Virus record (IMG/VR): IMGVR_UViG_3300030104_002852
Span: 1-30,713 of that record
Source of the DNA: a virus
Reading direction: 5' to 3' (one strand)
Length of the DNA: 30,713 nt
The notes under the pieces are model-generated. The model made no database searches. It was not told the origin of the DNA and saw only the letters and a list, made by a program, of their open reading frames with translations. Below, one piece after another: positions 8,792-17,082 of this stretch. The position numbers and the translations under genes are program-made. Position 1 is the stretch's first letter; each line of letters opens with the position of its first letter.

Positions 8792-9193
8792 TTATTTATC
8801 TTCCTTGCTAGCTTTTTGTATTTCTTTCTTAATTAATAAAAAATCATCAACAAGTTGTGCAGGTGTTTCTTGCAAACTTGGATAAGGTGGGCATTTGAAG
8901 TTATCACAAAATATGTATTTTTTAATTAAGTTTTGACATTTTTCATTATATAATTGATGGTGGTCTGCAAAGAAAAATAATTGTGTATAAAGGGCTTCAC
9001 CTATATCATATCCTTTATTTGTTGCTTCTTCATAACATTGCATCAATATATTATATACCTGTTCTTTATTTTGTATTATAACTTTATTTTGTGTTACAGG
9101 ATTTAAACCTTCATAAGGATATTCTTTTAAAATTGTAGAAGATGGTTGTTTTACTGCAAACCAAACATTTAGAATTAAATCTATTTCATCAAT
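8792..9193 (-). CDS. tail assembly chaperone, -1 frameshift extension (gpT-like part)
   Basis: This frame is open from the A9 tract at 9201-9193 to TAA at 8794-8792, adding 133 residues to the first 86 of the upstream chaperone (about 219 in all). No ATG with a ribosome binding site opens it: the first ATG is at 9043 and the TTG at 9046 is poorly placed. The peptide between the slip site and 9046 (KQPSSTILKEYPYEGLNP) looks like normal coding sequence. In lambda-like phages the gpG-gpGT fusion made by -1 slippage binds the tape measure and major tail protein during tail assembly. Gene order and frame relation fit exactly here. Confidence 0.8.
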   Translation of the reverse strand: MDEIDLILNVWFAVKQPSSTILKEYPYEGLNPVTQNKVIIQNKEQVYNILMQCYEEATNKGYDIGEALYTQLFFFADHHQLYNEKCQNLIKKYIFCDNFKCPPYPSLQETPAQLVDDFLLIKKEIQKASKEDK

Positions 9194-9450
9194 TTTTTTT
9201 TATTCACAACCTCATAACATCTATTGGCAATAGCTATTATTTCTGTATCAGTAAAAACATTAATTTCATCATCAGTTAATGTAGTTGCTACTCTAACCAT
9301 ATTAACCCAATCACCAAAACCAATATTACCTATACCACCACTTTTTGTTATGACATTATTAAATTCAATCCTTTCATCAAGGTTTAAATCCTTTACCTCA
9401 AATGTCAATTCTTTGACATTCTCACCTTTTATTTTAGCATTCTTTGACAT
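9181..9450 (-). CDS. tail assembly chaperone, short form (gpG-like)
   Basis: An 89-residue protein between major tail protein and tape measure. It begins MSKNAKIKGENVKELTFEVKD and ends VVNKKKLMK just after the slip site. Its size and acidic/helical character fit gpG-type tail chaperones, which are not part of the finished virion. GGAGATTAAAT precedes the ATG. In the zero frame, translation ends at TAG (9183-9181), shortly after nine consecutive A residues; a fraction of ribosomes should shift -1 into the extension. Confidence 0.8.
   Translation of the reverse strand: MSKNAKIKGENVKELTFEVKDLNLDERIEFNNVITKSGGIGNIGFGDWVNMVRVATTLTDDEINVFTDTEIIAIANRCYEVVNKKKLMK
9193..9201 (-). other. programmed -1 ribosomal frameshift site
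   Basis: Minus-strand A9, read AAT AAA AAA AAA TTG in the zero frame, contains the efficient bacterial slippery heptamer A AAA AAA. Slipping back one base continues as ATT GAT GAA and stays open for 133 codons. The zero-frame stop is three codons after the A tract. I did not identify a clear downstream stem-loop. Confidence 0.8.
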
Positions 9451-9495
9451 ATTTAATCTCCATTTAGTATGTTAATATACTAAACAAGATTATGT

Positions 9496-10593
9496 TTACC
9501 AAGCTGATTGAGATTCACCTACAAACTGCTGAAGTAAAAATGCTTCAGTTGAGCCATTCTGCACACACTCAAAAGATAAGTTGTGGAATATTCCATTTTC
9601 ACTTATGTCTTGAGCTGGGTCGCCTGTGTATTGTATTTCAGCTAATATGTTCATTTCACCTGCTGCACTTACAGTTCCATCACCCCACTTTAAAGCAAGT
9701 GATAAAGTATCTCCATCTAGGAAATCTTGAATTACATTGTTACCACTACCATAATCAAACTCGTCATCATATTTAAGTGATATGCTTCCAGTAATTGCAT
9801 ACTCAGGCAAAGCATAGGCTTCAGCATTACCATTACCATCAAAACCCAATCTATTTACACCATTTGCTATATTAAAGTTAAATGATTTTAAAACTAAGTT
9901 TTGTGTAGCATTACCTTCAACATCAAGTGTTTTAGTAGTAAGCCCTCCAATATGGTAATATGAAGTGCTTGGTGCTGTCCAGTTAGCTATAGTAAAATCA
10001 GTTTCTAAAGCTGTAGATGTGCTAACAGGTTTGGAGAATCCTGAGAAGTAATTACCACTCATGCTCAAAAATCCACCATTTGTACCATAGTCAGCAGATA
10101 TGCTTAAATCTGAACACACTGCACCACAAACCTTAATTCCTTCACTAGCAGCAGGATAGTAAGCTAAATTAACACTATGTGGCAAATTCCCACTTGTTGC
10201 AGTACCAACTGATGTTTTGTTACTGCTGCCATCAAATTCAGTTGTATGAACTTCACTACCACCACTACCTGATTCACTATGCTCTTGCCCTACTAAACAT
10301 AAGTGTTGTGATAACAATTCAGGTGTAGCTATCATCTCAAATGGCATTGTAACAGTACCACCTTTCTGACTTATAATTGTATCAGTAGCATTTTTAATAC
10401 TGCCTTTTCCTGATAATAATCTTGATTCCCTAGTGATGTTAAATGTAGGTTTTTGTACTTGTACTATTGGTAACTGTCTATAGGCAGTACCATCAGCACC
10501 TGAGCTATCTAAGCCTACACCAAAATTACCATCAGTTTCAGCTTTTATACCTGCTTTTACATTACTTATAGGAAGAACTCTAGCATCTGCCAT
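9496..10593 (-). CDS. major tail protein
   Basis: A 365-residue, Gly/Ser/Thr-rich, beta-type protein placed just before the tail chaperone pair, the standard position of the tail tube protein. It starts MADARVLPISNVKAGIKAET, has no signal or membrane segment, and its stop is 45 bases before the chaperone ATG. The start is supported by AAGGAGAATAAATA and overlaps the previous stop (TAATG). I infer the tube subunit from position, size and composition; no diagnostic motif is visible. Confidence 0.7.
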   Translation of the reverse strand: MADARVLPISNVKAGIKAETDGNFGVGLDSSGADGTAYRQLPIVQVQKPTFNITRESRLLSGKGSIKNATDTIISQKGGTVTMPFEMIATPELLSQHLCLVGQEHSESGSGGSEVHTTEFDGSSNKTSVGTATSGNLPHSVNLAYYPAASEGIKVCGAVCSDLSISADYGTNGGFLSMSGNYFSGFSKPVSTSTALETDFTIANWTAPSTSYYHIGGLTTKTLDVEGNATQNLVLKSFNFNIANGVNRLGFDGNGNAEAYALPEYAITGSISLKYDDEFDYGSGNNVIQDFLDGDTLSLALKWGDGTVSAAGEMNILAEIQYTGDPAQDISENGIFHNLSFECVQNGSTEAFLLQQFVGESQSAW

Positions 10594-10787
10594 TATTTAT
10601 TCTCCTTACTTTTTTTAGATTTTTTATTACTTACTTTTTCTACAATTTTCATAGCTAATAGTTTACTAGCTACACTTTCATCAATATCTACAACCTGACC
10701 ATTTTTTAATGCTTTTCTTTCTGAAACATCACAAGGAATAGCTTGAGGTTGTAGATTATTAAATTTTTCTTTTGCTTTTACTTTCAT
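10593..10787 (-). CDS. small Lys-rich protein of the neck/tail region
   Basis: The ATG at 10787, preceded by AGGAGAAAT, gives 64 residues; longer readings in this frame lack a ribosome binding site. The middle part (VSERKALKNGQVVDIDESVASKL) resembles a compact domain and the C-terminus is a lysine run (KKSKKSKENK). Its stop overlaps the major tail protein start (TAATG), so the two are translationally coupled. It may be a small virion or assembly protein; I do not recognise a family. Confidence 0.65.
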   Translation of the reverse strand: MKVKAKEKFNNLQPQAIPCDVSERKALKNGQVVDIDESVASKLLAMKIVEKVSNKKSKKSKENK

Positions 10788-10794
10788 ATTTCTC

Positions 10795-11235
10795 CTATGA
10801 TACATTGCCAATATGCTGACAAGTAAAATCATACTCTGCTACAAAAAAACCTTCTTCATCAATTTCTGCATCTAATTCCATATCATTCATTCTTAAGTCA
10901 AATGCAGTAGTTGAATCTGCTAGTGTTAATGTTAGATTGTCATGTATTAATGCTTCTATTCTAGAGCATTGGTTCATAACATGGTCTAAAAAGTTGTGAT
11001 TTTCTCTCCTATCAGTAAACACATATTGTATTGTAATACTAAACTCTCTTTGCTCCATGTGTGAAGCATACTCTACTAAACTTGAGCCATTTGGTATAAG
11101 TCTAATAGATTCATTTGCTTTTAATAATGGTTGAGTTGTGGTTGTTTTCTGTACTGGTACAGGCATCTCTGACTTAATAGTTTCCATCAACTTGTCCATA
11201 ATATTATTAAAATTATTTGTGTAAGTAACTGCCAT
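10795..11235 (-). CDS. tail completion/terminator-like protein
   Basis: A 146-residue protein that starts directly after the adaptor-like gene and precedes the major tail protein. Size and place match tail terminator or head-tail joining proteins of siphoviruses. It has an N-terminal helix (NNIMDKLMETIKSEM) followed by alternating strands (EFSITIQYVFTDRR; FFVAEYDFTCQHIG), consistent with that fold class. No specific motif can be named, so the function rests mainly on order and length. Confidence 0.5.
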   Translation of the reverse strand: MAVTYTNNFNNIMDKLMETIKSEMPVPVQKTTTTQPLLKANESIRLIPNGSSLVEYASHMEQREFSITIQYVFTDRRENHNFLDHVMNQCSRIEALIHDNLTLTLADSTTAFDLRMNDMELDAEIDEEGFFVAEYDFTCQHIGNVS

Positions 11236-12240
11236 CTATAATATTTTTCCTTTTCTACTTAAACTTATAGTTCCTGTAGAGGCATTTGATATTTTTCTTG
11301 TTTCAGATACTACTGGTATTTCCCACTGGTCATCTTCAGCCATAGCTGAACCTTGAAATCTTACCTGCAATCCACCCATACCTGCCCAACCATCTAGGCT
11401 TCCTGTTACTATATTTTCTGTTGTTTCTTGACCAAATAACTTATCATTTCCAAAGTACTCTACTTTACATTTAGCTACACCATAAGCACCTAATGTAGTG
11501 CAAGTTATTCTAAGAACATCATAGGCTTCACCATAATATTCACCTGCTGTTTCTACAAGTTGCATACTGCCTGTTTGTGTAATCTTTCTTATAGAGCCTT
11601 GAGAATCTTTGTCATCTACCTCAAATGATAACTTAAACTCACCTGCATTTAATCTATCTGTAATGCCTGTTTTGTCTGCATTTGTAACTAGATTGTAATA
11701 GTAATCTGCTTCTTCACTCATTGGGTCTTTGCTTCTAATTAAATTGCTAGCACATATATAGCAAGTAGCTTTAATAACTAGAGCATCATACTCTGCTGTC
11801 AAGCCACTAGATGCACTTTCTGAAATTTGTGTATTCTTAGGCAAAGGTGTTGGGTATCTAGCATCAAGTAAGTTGTTAAGCTCCATACTAGCATTAACTA
11901 GCTGCTGATTTAAGAAATCTGTGAAATCTTTTCCTGCTTCAAATATTTGGTTGTTTATAGTTGTAGATGTATAGTTGCTATTATAATATTCTAATTGATT
12001 TGTTGCACTATTATAAAACCATTCACCATTAGCATCTACTGCACCACTTGTTCCTTGTGCTGCTGCTTGTTCTTCACCATTAATAAAAAGAGTATCTATA
12101 TAACCACAATCTCTAAACAAATGTAAATTCCCTGATGTTAGAGTTGGAAATATTTGAACCTTGTTGTCAAAATCTCCTGCCTTACTAAAGTAATTACTTA
12201 AGTCTGATATTCCTGCATAGCTAAAGCTAGTAACTGCCAT
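11236..12240 (-). CDS. head-tail adaptor-like virion protein
   Basis: A 334-residue protein. Residues about 100-190 (FTDFLNQQLVNASMELNNLL, then DARYPTPLP, then a Cys/Ala-rich helix and EEADYYYNLVTNA) resemble the all-helical head-tail connector family seen in Mu gp36/DUF1320-type proteins: a helix, the D-A-R-Y turn, then packed helices. The flanking N- and C-terminal parts look beta-rich, so the connector unit may be embedded in a larger protein. AGAGGTAAACA precedes the ATG. It is followed directly by the tail-completion-like gene. The family assignment is by pattern only. Confidence 0.5.
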   Translation of the reverse strand: MAVTSFSYAGISDLSNYFSKAGDFDNKVQIFPTLTSGNLHLFRDCGYIDTLFINGEEQAAAQGTSGAVDANGEWFYNSATNQLEYYNSNYTSTTINNQIFEAGKDFTDFLNQQLVNASMELNNLLDARYPTPLPKNTQISESASSGLTAEYDALVIKATCYICASNLIRSKDPMSEEADYYYNLVTNADKTGITDRLNAGEFKLSFEVDDKDSQGSIRKITQTGSMQLVETAGEYYGEAYDVLRITCTTLGAYGVAKCKVEYFGNDKLFGQETTENIVTGSLDGWAGMGGLQVRFQGSAMAEDDQWEIPVVSETRKISNASTGTISLSRKGKIL

Positions 12241-12322
12241 TGTTTACCTCTTTTTTTAAAGTGTAGGGTGGAGCAAAAACTTGAACAACAACCCCAATTA
12301 TTATATCAAAAATCTGCTCCAC
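12227..12322 (-). CDS. possible 31-residue small protein in the intergenic gap
   Basis: A GTG at 12322 opens 31 codons ending TAG at 12229-12227, overlapping the start of the next gene by 14 bases. It has a hydrophobic helix (IFDIIIGVVVQVF), then APPYTLKKEV. AGGA lies about 10 bases upstream. It also spans a long inverted repeat, so sequence constraint here may instead reflect RNA structure. It could be a small membrane peptide or coupling leader; uncertain. Confidence 0.3.
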   Translation of the reverse strand: MEQIFDIIIGVVVQVFAPPYTLKKEVNNGSY

Positions 12323-12327
12323 TCTAC
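12263..12327 (-). repeat. 13-bp inverted repeat (long-loop hairpin)
   Basis: GTAGGGTGGAGCA (12263-12275) pairs with TGCTCCACTCTAC (12315-12327), 13 pairs with one G.U, around a 39-base loop. It occupies the 89-base gap between two virion genes. No U-run follows on the minus strand, so it is not a standard terminator; an RNA processing or stability element is possible. Confidence 0.6.
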
Positions 12328-12329
12328 TA

Positions 12330-13892
12330 TTATCCTAAACTGATTACTCTTATTTCTGTATCTGCTTTAGAGTTGCAACTTCTTGCCTCTAAAGTAACTG
12401 CACCATTAATTGTAGTAGCTGCATCTTCCATACCTCCTGAATGTGCTGCTTTAGTATTAGCACTCACTACAAATTCTGCATTTGGGTATGCATTTAAACT
12501 TATCTCACCTGTTTCTGCATTATATGAACCACTGCCACCTGCTCCACTTAAATTACCTTTTCCATCATCAAGCAAAAAGGCATTTACATTTTTCATTTCT
12601 GCATAGGTAACAGAATCTCTTATAGTGTCATCAGGTAGCTTTGCTGCAACAGGAGCTTCAAGCACACCTACAGCAGGAACAATTCCCACTCCAAATGGTG
12701 TAGTGCCTGAACTTGGTGCTGCCATTAATATTGCACCTGTAGATAATCTTGAATTATCTGTTATTCTTATATCTCCATTAACTATACCTATACTGGCTTT
12801 TTTGTGTTTTAAATTAGTGCCTGACCTAAACTTTTCATTAATTGCACTTTGTATTTTAGATATTACATTGCCAAAAGTAACATCACTTGAATCAGTTGTA
12901 AAAGCTACATCATCAGCAGAGCCTCCTGAGATTTTAAGAGATAAGGTGTATGTGGTTGATTTTGCTAAACCAGACAAAGTGCTTGAAGTAATGCCTGATA
13001 AACCAAATTCTTGATAGCCATGTTCATAAAACTTAATAGCTACAGACCCTGCAACTAATCCATCACAAACTGCATCACCTGTTCTAGCATAGCCAAAGAA
13101 ATTTTTTGCATGGAACAATCCAGAGCCATTAGTTTTTACTACTGTTGCACTACCATTACCACCACCATTATAAGAAGTATCGTCAAAGTCATGGTGCATA
13201 TTAAAGAAAGGAAATCTAATTGCAACATCGTCTGCATGAGTTGCTGCTGTTGAGCCATACAGTCCTCTTTTTATTGTGCAAGTGCTATTAGCTAAATCAG
13301 CTCCTGTACCTACAGCAGTTACCTCACATATTTCATTTTCTATTCTTATTAAATCACCTACCTTAAAATATTTACTATGTCCATCTTCTAAATTTAAAGT
13401 TGTATGTGCAGAATCTGAACCCATTGTAGCTGAGGTTGCATGGTCTAAATCTGCACCACTATCAACATACTCATTTGAATCAGGCACAGCATTATCAACT
13501 AAAACACCCATGCCACCACCAACTGCTCCTGTTGCTCCAATTAATCTGTTATTAGGAAGATAAACACACTCACCTGCAGGAAGAAGCATTGCTAAATAAT
13601 GTGTTGCATCACTTAATGAATCTGCTGTGTTGTCTGCATCAGTAGTCCATTCTGCTGTTGATATAAGAAGCTCACAGCCCACATTGCCAGTATTTTCTAC
13701 TAGTATTGCTTTAGGGGCTGTCATTGTATCATTAGCTACACTTGTTCCATAATTAACTAAATCTATTCCTGCATTAGAATTATCTACTTTAATTACTTTA
13801 TCAAATACTACATTGTAATTACCTGTTATTGTTTTAGTGTAATCTAATCCCTTTCCTGTACTTAATTTTATCTCTTTTGTATATTGAGCCAT
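12330..13892 (-). CDS. large virion structural protein (fibre or decoration type)
   Basis: A 520-residue protein rich in Gly, Ser, Thr and Ala. A segment at about 175-225 reads VGDLIRIENEICEVTAVG, then CTIKRGLYGSTAATHADD, the GD.I.I..E...V..V....V.RG..GT.A..H pattern common in phage virion proteins. The rest alternates beta stretches and Gly-rich loops. AAGGAGATAAA precedes the ATG. It lies between the fibre-like genes and the neck genes. Whether it is a fibre, collar or surface protein cannot be decided from sequence. Confidence 0.6.
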   Translation of the reverse strand: MAQYTKEIKLSTGKGLDYTKTITGNYNVVFDKVIKVDNSNAGIDLVNYGTSVANDTMTAPKAILVENTGNVGCELLISTAEWTTDADNTADSLSDATHYLAMLLPAGECVYLPNNRLIGATGAVGGGMGVLVDNAVPDSNEYVDSGADLDHATSATMGSDSAHTTLNLEDGHSKYFKVGDLIRIENEICEVTAVGTGADLANSTCTIKRGLYGSTAATHADDVAIRFPFFNMHHDFDDTSYNGGGNGSATVVKTNGSGLFHAKNFFGYARTGDAVCDGLVAGSVAIKFYEHGYQEFGLSGITSSTLSGLAKSTTYTLSLKISGGSADDVAFTTDSSDVTFGNVISKIQSAINEKFRSGTNLKHKKASIGIVNGDIRITDNSRLSTGAILMAAPSSGTTPFGVGIVPAVGVLEAPVAAKLPDDTIRDSVTYAEMKNVNAFLLDDGKGNLSGAGGSGSYNAETGEISLNAYPNAEFVVSANTKAAHSGGMEDAATTINGAVTLEARSCNSKADTEIRVISLG

Positions 13893-13901
13893 TTTATCTC
13901 C

Positions 13902-14678
13902 TTACTGATAATGATATTTTACTATTAATTGAGCTGTTAAATCTGTTGTTGCACCTACATTTTCTATAAAAGCTAATACTACTTTATCTGCTGCTACATT
14001 TGCAGAATCTATTGTTAATGTTGTTGTTGTTACTCTGTCGTTTCCTGTTGTTAGTGTAGAACCATTGTGTGCTAACAATGTACCATCAGACAAATCACCT
14101 GCACCACTTCCTGTGCCTGAAGCCATTGTATATGAAAACAAATGGAAATTGACACTATCTGCTGCTTCTCCTGCTGCTATAACTCTAACTTCATCTATTG
14201 TTATTGAAGATGGTATATGGAAAATAGAACCAACTAAAGCATTTGCATTAGCTTCTGAAGATGATAGTGTAAATGTAGTTGCAGGGTCTGTGCCTGTTCC
14301 AAAATCTAATGGCGTTAGCCCTGCCCAGCCACTATCAACAAACATAGAGTGGTGCTGTCCATCTGTAGTACCTATATCTGTAACCATAAATCTTTGAACC
14401 TGACTATTAATGTAATTTTGATTTGTGCCTACTTTTATTGCTGTATTAGTTGTATCTACAGTTAGTAAATTACTGCCACTTGCTGTTTCAACTACCATAG
14501 CATCTGTTTGGTCAGTAGTAGGCTTTATATGAAGCTTGTTCTGACCCAATGTTAAAGCAGTTTCTTGACCTAAACCATCTTTGATAGTTGTACCATTAGC
14601 AGTCCTGCCACTACCACTATTGTCTGTTTGTAATATATCTCCATAAGTTGATGATATAGATTTGTTTGTAAAAGCCAT
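13902..14678 (-). CDS. fibre-like structural protein
   Basis: A 258-residue protein. The N-terminal half has short beta repeats (TNKSISSTYGDILQTDNSGS, then LLTVDTTNTAIKVGTNQNY) typical of trimeric fibre shafts. The C-terminal half (about 140-258) is a beta-sandwich-like domain with SSITIDEVRVIAAG, then VNFHLFSYT and KVVLAFIENVG. The same order of elements occurs in the protein at 14800-16095, so the two may be paralogous and build one fibre. AGGAGATTAG precedes the ATG. Confidence 0.6.
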   Translation of the reverse strand: MAFTNKSISSTYGDILQTDNSGSGRTANGTTIKDGLGQETALTLGQNKLHIKPTTDQTDAMVVETASGSNLLTVDTTNTAIKVGTNQNYINSQVQRFMVTDIGTTDGQHHSMFVDSGWAGLTPLDFGTGTDPATTFTLSSSEANANALVGSIFHIPSSITIDEVRVIAAGEAADSVNFHLFSYTMASGTGSGAGDLSDGTLLAHNGSTLTTGNDRVTTTTLTIDSANVAADKVVLAFIENVGATTDLTAQLIVKYHYQ

Positions 14679-14686
14679 CTAATCTC

Positions 14687-14800
14687 CTATTGCGAATTTA
14701 TCCAGTCTACAATTTCATTTATTTTATCTACTAATTCTTTTAACAATAATAAATCTTCATTGCCCTCATCTATCATAGTATCATAATTAATTTTATCCAT
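14687..14800 (-). CDS. 37-residue coiled-coil peptide
   Basis: The ATG at 14800 overlaps the stop of the fibre gene (TAATG) and the frame ends TAG at 14689-14687. Hydrophobic residues are spaced as in a coiled coil (LLLLKELVDKINEIVDWINS), and the peptide is acidic. GGAG lies about 9 bases upstream. Tight coupling between two fibre-like genes suggests a small fibre-assembly or trimerisation factor, but that is inference. Confidence 0.6.
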   Translation of the reverse strand: MDKINYDTMIDEGNEDLLLLKELVDKINEIVDWINSQ

Positions 14801-16095
14801 TAGCTATACTCTCCACTTATTGTTACTGAAAAATACAAGTCTTGGTTGGCACTTGTTGAGTCTTTTTTTAACATTACAAACAAAGCATCGCCTTCAGAAA
14901 AAGTATTGCTACTGCTTATGTCTGTACTTATTCTCACATTTCTTAATGAAGCTGCTGCTGTAATAGCACCAGTTACACCTATTTGTGTTAAGCTAGTAGT
15001 AGTTCCATCATGGGCAGATTGACCTTTAAAGACATAAAATTTAACAGGGTCAGTTGCTCCAGTATCATTAACATATCCTTGAATAGTTATATTTGTTAGA
15101 GTGCCTGCTGCAGGGGCTATCCATTGTGCAGCAGAAGAATCATATACATTAATAGTTGTAGGACTTGAATCTGAATTGCTCCAATTGTCATTGTTTGGTC
15201 TGTATTGAAAATAATAAAAGCTTGATGAGTTGTTATTTACCTTATAGCCACCTGTTGAATATGTCCATCTTTGAGTGCCACCTCCACCACCTGCTGTACT
15301 TGTTCCATCTGTAAGCTGTATATCATCACCTGCATCAGTTTGAAAATAAAGCTCACAAGGTGTTTCATTTTTTACCCAAAATTTGCCATAACCTGCATCA
15401 GCACTTATTGGTGCTAATGCTTGTTCTTTGATGCCAACAGGCTTGTCTGACAATACTTTTGTATCAGCTACTTGTAATACTGTAGTATTGTCTCTGGCTA
15501 ATATTGTGGCAGTATCATTGCCATAAATACTATCATTGTTAGTACCAAATTTAATTTTTCTATCAGCAATTAAACTTAATGCCCTACCAACTGAAATATC
15601 CCTACCACAAATAAAATCTCCTGCATTTTCTAAATGACCATCAGCATCTAAAGACATTGCCTGACTACTTCCTAAAGCAGCACCAGTAACAAAAGAAAGC
15701 GTAGCAGTTGATTCTCCTGCATCATTACCTATGCTCCAAGATGAACCACCTGCCTCTGAAAAAGTAATTTGTGAATCAATACCATTAGCAGCAGAAAGAA
15801 ATACGCTTGCAACTGTAGTAGGATAATTAGTTCCTGTGTTAAGCAAAATATTAGTAGCATCTACTGTTAAATAATCTTCATTAGACCTAGCTTCTAAAGA
15901 TACATTTTTATTAAAAACCACACTTGAGCTATCACCTATTATATCTAAATCACCCTTTACTTCTAAACTCTTTTCTATTGTAGTTTTTTCATTAACTCTA
16001 AACTCAGTTTCTGATACCTCTAAAGGTGTTGTTTTGTCATCTATTTTTAGAGGTTTTAAATGTTGGTCTAAATTTGTTATCTCAAGTGATTTCAT
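14800..16095 (-). CDS. tail fibre-like protein
   Basis: A 431-residue protein with repeated short beta segments: YLTVDATNILLNTGTN, LSFVTGAALGSSQAMSLDAD, ISVGRALSLIADRKIKFGTN, then YGKFWVKNETPCELYFQTDA followed by GDDIQLT (about 235-265). The last motif is common in marine phage fibre and structural proteins. A C-terminal domain (about 300-431) with VYDSSAAQWIAPAAGTLTNI and VKFYVFKG is probably the tip or receptor-contacting unit and resembles the C-terminal domain of the next gene. The ATG overlaps the previous TGA (ATGA). Confidence 0.7.
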   Translation of the reverse strand: MKSLEITNLDQHLKPLKIDDKTTPLEVSETEFRVNEKTTIEKSLEVKGDLDIIGDSSSVVFNKNVSLEARSNEDYLTVDATNILLNTGTNYPTTVASVFLSAANGIDSQITFSEAGGSSWSIGNDAGESTATLSFVTGAALGSSQAMSLDADGHLENAGDFICGRDISVGRALSLIADRKIKFGTNNDSIYGNDTATILARDNTTVLQVADTKVLSDKPVGIKEQALAPISADAGYGKFWVKNETPCELYFQTDAGDDIQLTDGTSTAGGGGGTQRWTYSTGGYKVNNNSSSFYYFQYRPNNDNWSNSDSSPTTINVYDSSAAQWIAPAAGTLTNITIQGYVNDTGATDPVKFYVFKGQSAHDGTTTSLTQIGVTGAITAAASLRNVRISTDISSSNTFSEGDALFVMLKKDSTSANQDLYFSVTISGEYS

Positions 16096-16292
16096 TTTCT
16101 AGTAATTAACAACCTCTTTTCTATCTTTTTTATCTTTCCTTGTAACTTCTCTAGTTTTAAAATTTTATTCTCTAGCTCAACTACTTTGTGGTCAAGTTCA
16201 TTAGGCTTTTCAACATATTCTAATATTTTAAATAACTTAAAATTTTTAGCTAATATACTGATTATTTTATTTATAACTAATTTTTGTAACAT
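16092..16292 (-). CDS. 66-residue coiled-coil protein
   Basis: A basic, helical protein: an N-terminal hydrophobic/basic segment (LVINKIISILAKNFKLFKIL), then a clear heptad section (VVELENKILKLEKLQGKIKK). The start overlaps the stop of the upstream gene (TAATG) and no separate Shine-Dalgarno is visible. It could anchor at a membrane or act in fibre assembly. Family not recognised. Confidence 0.6.
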   Translation of the reverse strand: MLQKLVINKIISILAKNFKLFKILEYVEKPNELDHKVVELENKILKLEKLQGKIKKIEKRLLITRK

Positions 16293-16561
16293 TATTTGTT
16301 ATCTGACCTTAAACCTTTAATCAAACCTCTTAATGCACCACCTACCACATTATCAATAAGGTCTATAAAATAAGGCTCTATTGTTTTGTTCCATAGTGCT
16401 TTAGTAGCCCAAAACTTTGTCAATCCTGCTGTCATTAATATACCTAGCTTTTCAAAACCACCCTCAACTACTGCACATATCTTTTCATTTGGTATTTTTT
16501 TCAATATAAATAGTGCTATTCCACTACCACCTAATCCTAATCCTAATCCTAAAAAGTCCAT
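16292..16561 (-). CDS. small membrane protein, holin candidate
   Basis: An 89-residue protein with a Gly/Leu-rich hydrophobic segment at about 3-22 (FLGLGLGLGGSGIALFIL), then a basic turn and a weaker hydrophobic helix around 38-50. AGGAG with 6-base spacing supports the ATG. It lies among lysis-region genes, so a holin or holin-like role is possible, but with one strong membrane segment it could equally be a virion-associated membrane protein. Confidence 0.55.
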   Translation of the reverse strand: MDFLGLGLGLGGSGIALFILKKIPNEKICAVVEGGFEKLGILMTAGLTKFWATKALWNKTIEPYFIDLIDNVVGGALRGLIKGLRSDNK

Positions 16562-16562
16562 A

Positions 16563-16721
16563 TCATTCTCCTTTATTTTCTAATCTTTTGACTTTAGCCC
16601 TGAGGCTTCTGACCTCAGTTTCAAGCCTTCTTATCTTTAAACCAAAAGCATTTAACCTTACATCTAATTCACCTTTAACTATGGCTATTGCTTTCTTATC
16701 CTGTAACCTGCTTCTAATCAT
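16563..16721 (-). CDS. 52-residue basic coiled-coil peptide
   Basis: The ATG at 16721 lies within the end of the MscS-like gene (overlap 8 bases) and TGA is at 16565-16563. The C-terminal two thirds are heptad-like and highly charged (LKIRRLETEVRSLRAKVKRL). No membrane segment is present. It sits between two membrane-protein genes of the lysis region; a role as a cytoplasmic partner is possible but unproven. Confidence 0.6.
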   Translation of the reverse strand: MIRSRLQDKKAIAIVKGELDVRLNAFGLKIRRLETEVRSLRAKVKRLENKGE

Positions 16722-17082
16722 TGCCTTCCCATTTGCTTAAATCTAACATCTGCAATGGTCTTTCTATTGTGTGGTCTTTGAGCTTATCATTTTGGATTTG
16801 TATCTTTGTGCCACCTTTGACAAAAGGCTTGCCATTGGCTGTACCAATATCATAGGCAAAAAAGGTTGTTTTCCATAATCCAACTCTAATAACTCTTGCA
16901 GGTCTATCATCTAAAATAACCACATCATCTGTATTAATATCCTTCCCTAAAAAAACTTTTATTCCTTCCACAACACTTTCTATTGTTGATTTGAAAAGAA
17001 GAAATGCTATGCCTGAAAGAAATAACCATAACCAATTACCTAGAAAGCCCTCTGCTTGTTTTTGTAATTCTTCTTCATTCAT
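16714..17082 (-). CDS. miniature MscS-like membrane protein
   Basis: A 122-residue protein with one membrane helix (about 15-31, GNWLWLFLSGIAFLLF), an amphipathic continuation (32-46) and a soluble beta part (52-110). The beta part reads DDVVILDDRPARVIRVGLWK, then KIQIQNDKLKDHTI. This resembles the middle beta domain of MscS channels, where D-x-V-x-I, a G/A-x-V-x-x-I-G turn and I-P-N-x-x-L recur after the pore-lining TM3. MscS proteins normally have about 280 residues and three helices; here only a TM3-beta unit remains. The ATG overlaps the stop of the holin-like peptide (ATGA). It might form a pore or a membrane scaffold during lysis. Resemblance is by eye. Confidence 0.55.
   Translation of the reverse strand: MNEEELQKQAEGFLGNWLWLFLSGIAFLLFKSTIESVVEGIKVFLGKDINTDDVVILDDRPARVIRVGLWKTTFFAYDIGTANGKPFVKGGTKIQIQNDKLKDHTIERPLQMLDLSKWEGND

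Noticed and set aside
8792-9046. independent gene starting at TTG 9046 or ATG 9043
   Set aside because: No ribosome binding site, and the frame continues open upstream to the A9 slip site, so it is better read as a frameshift extension.
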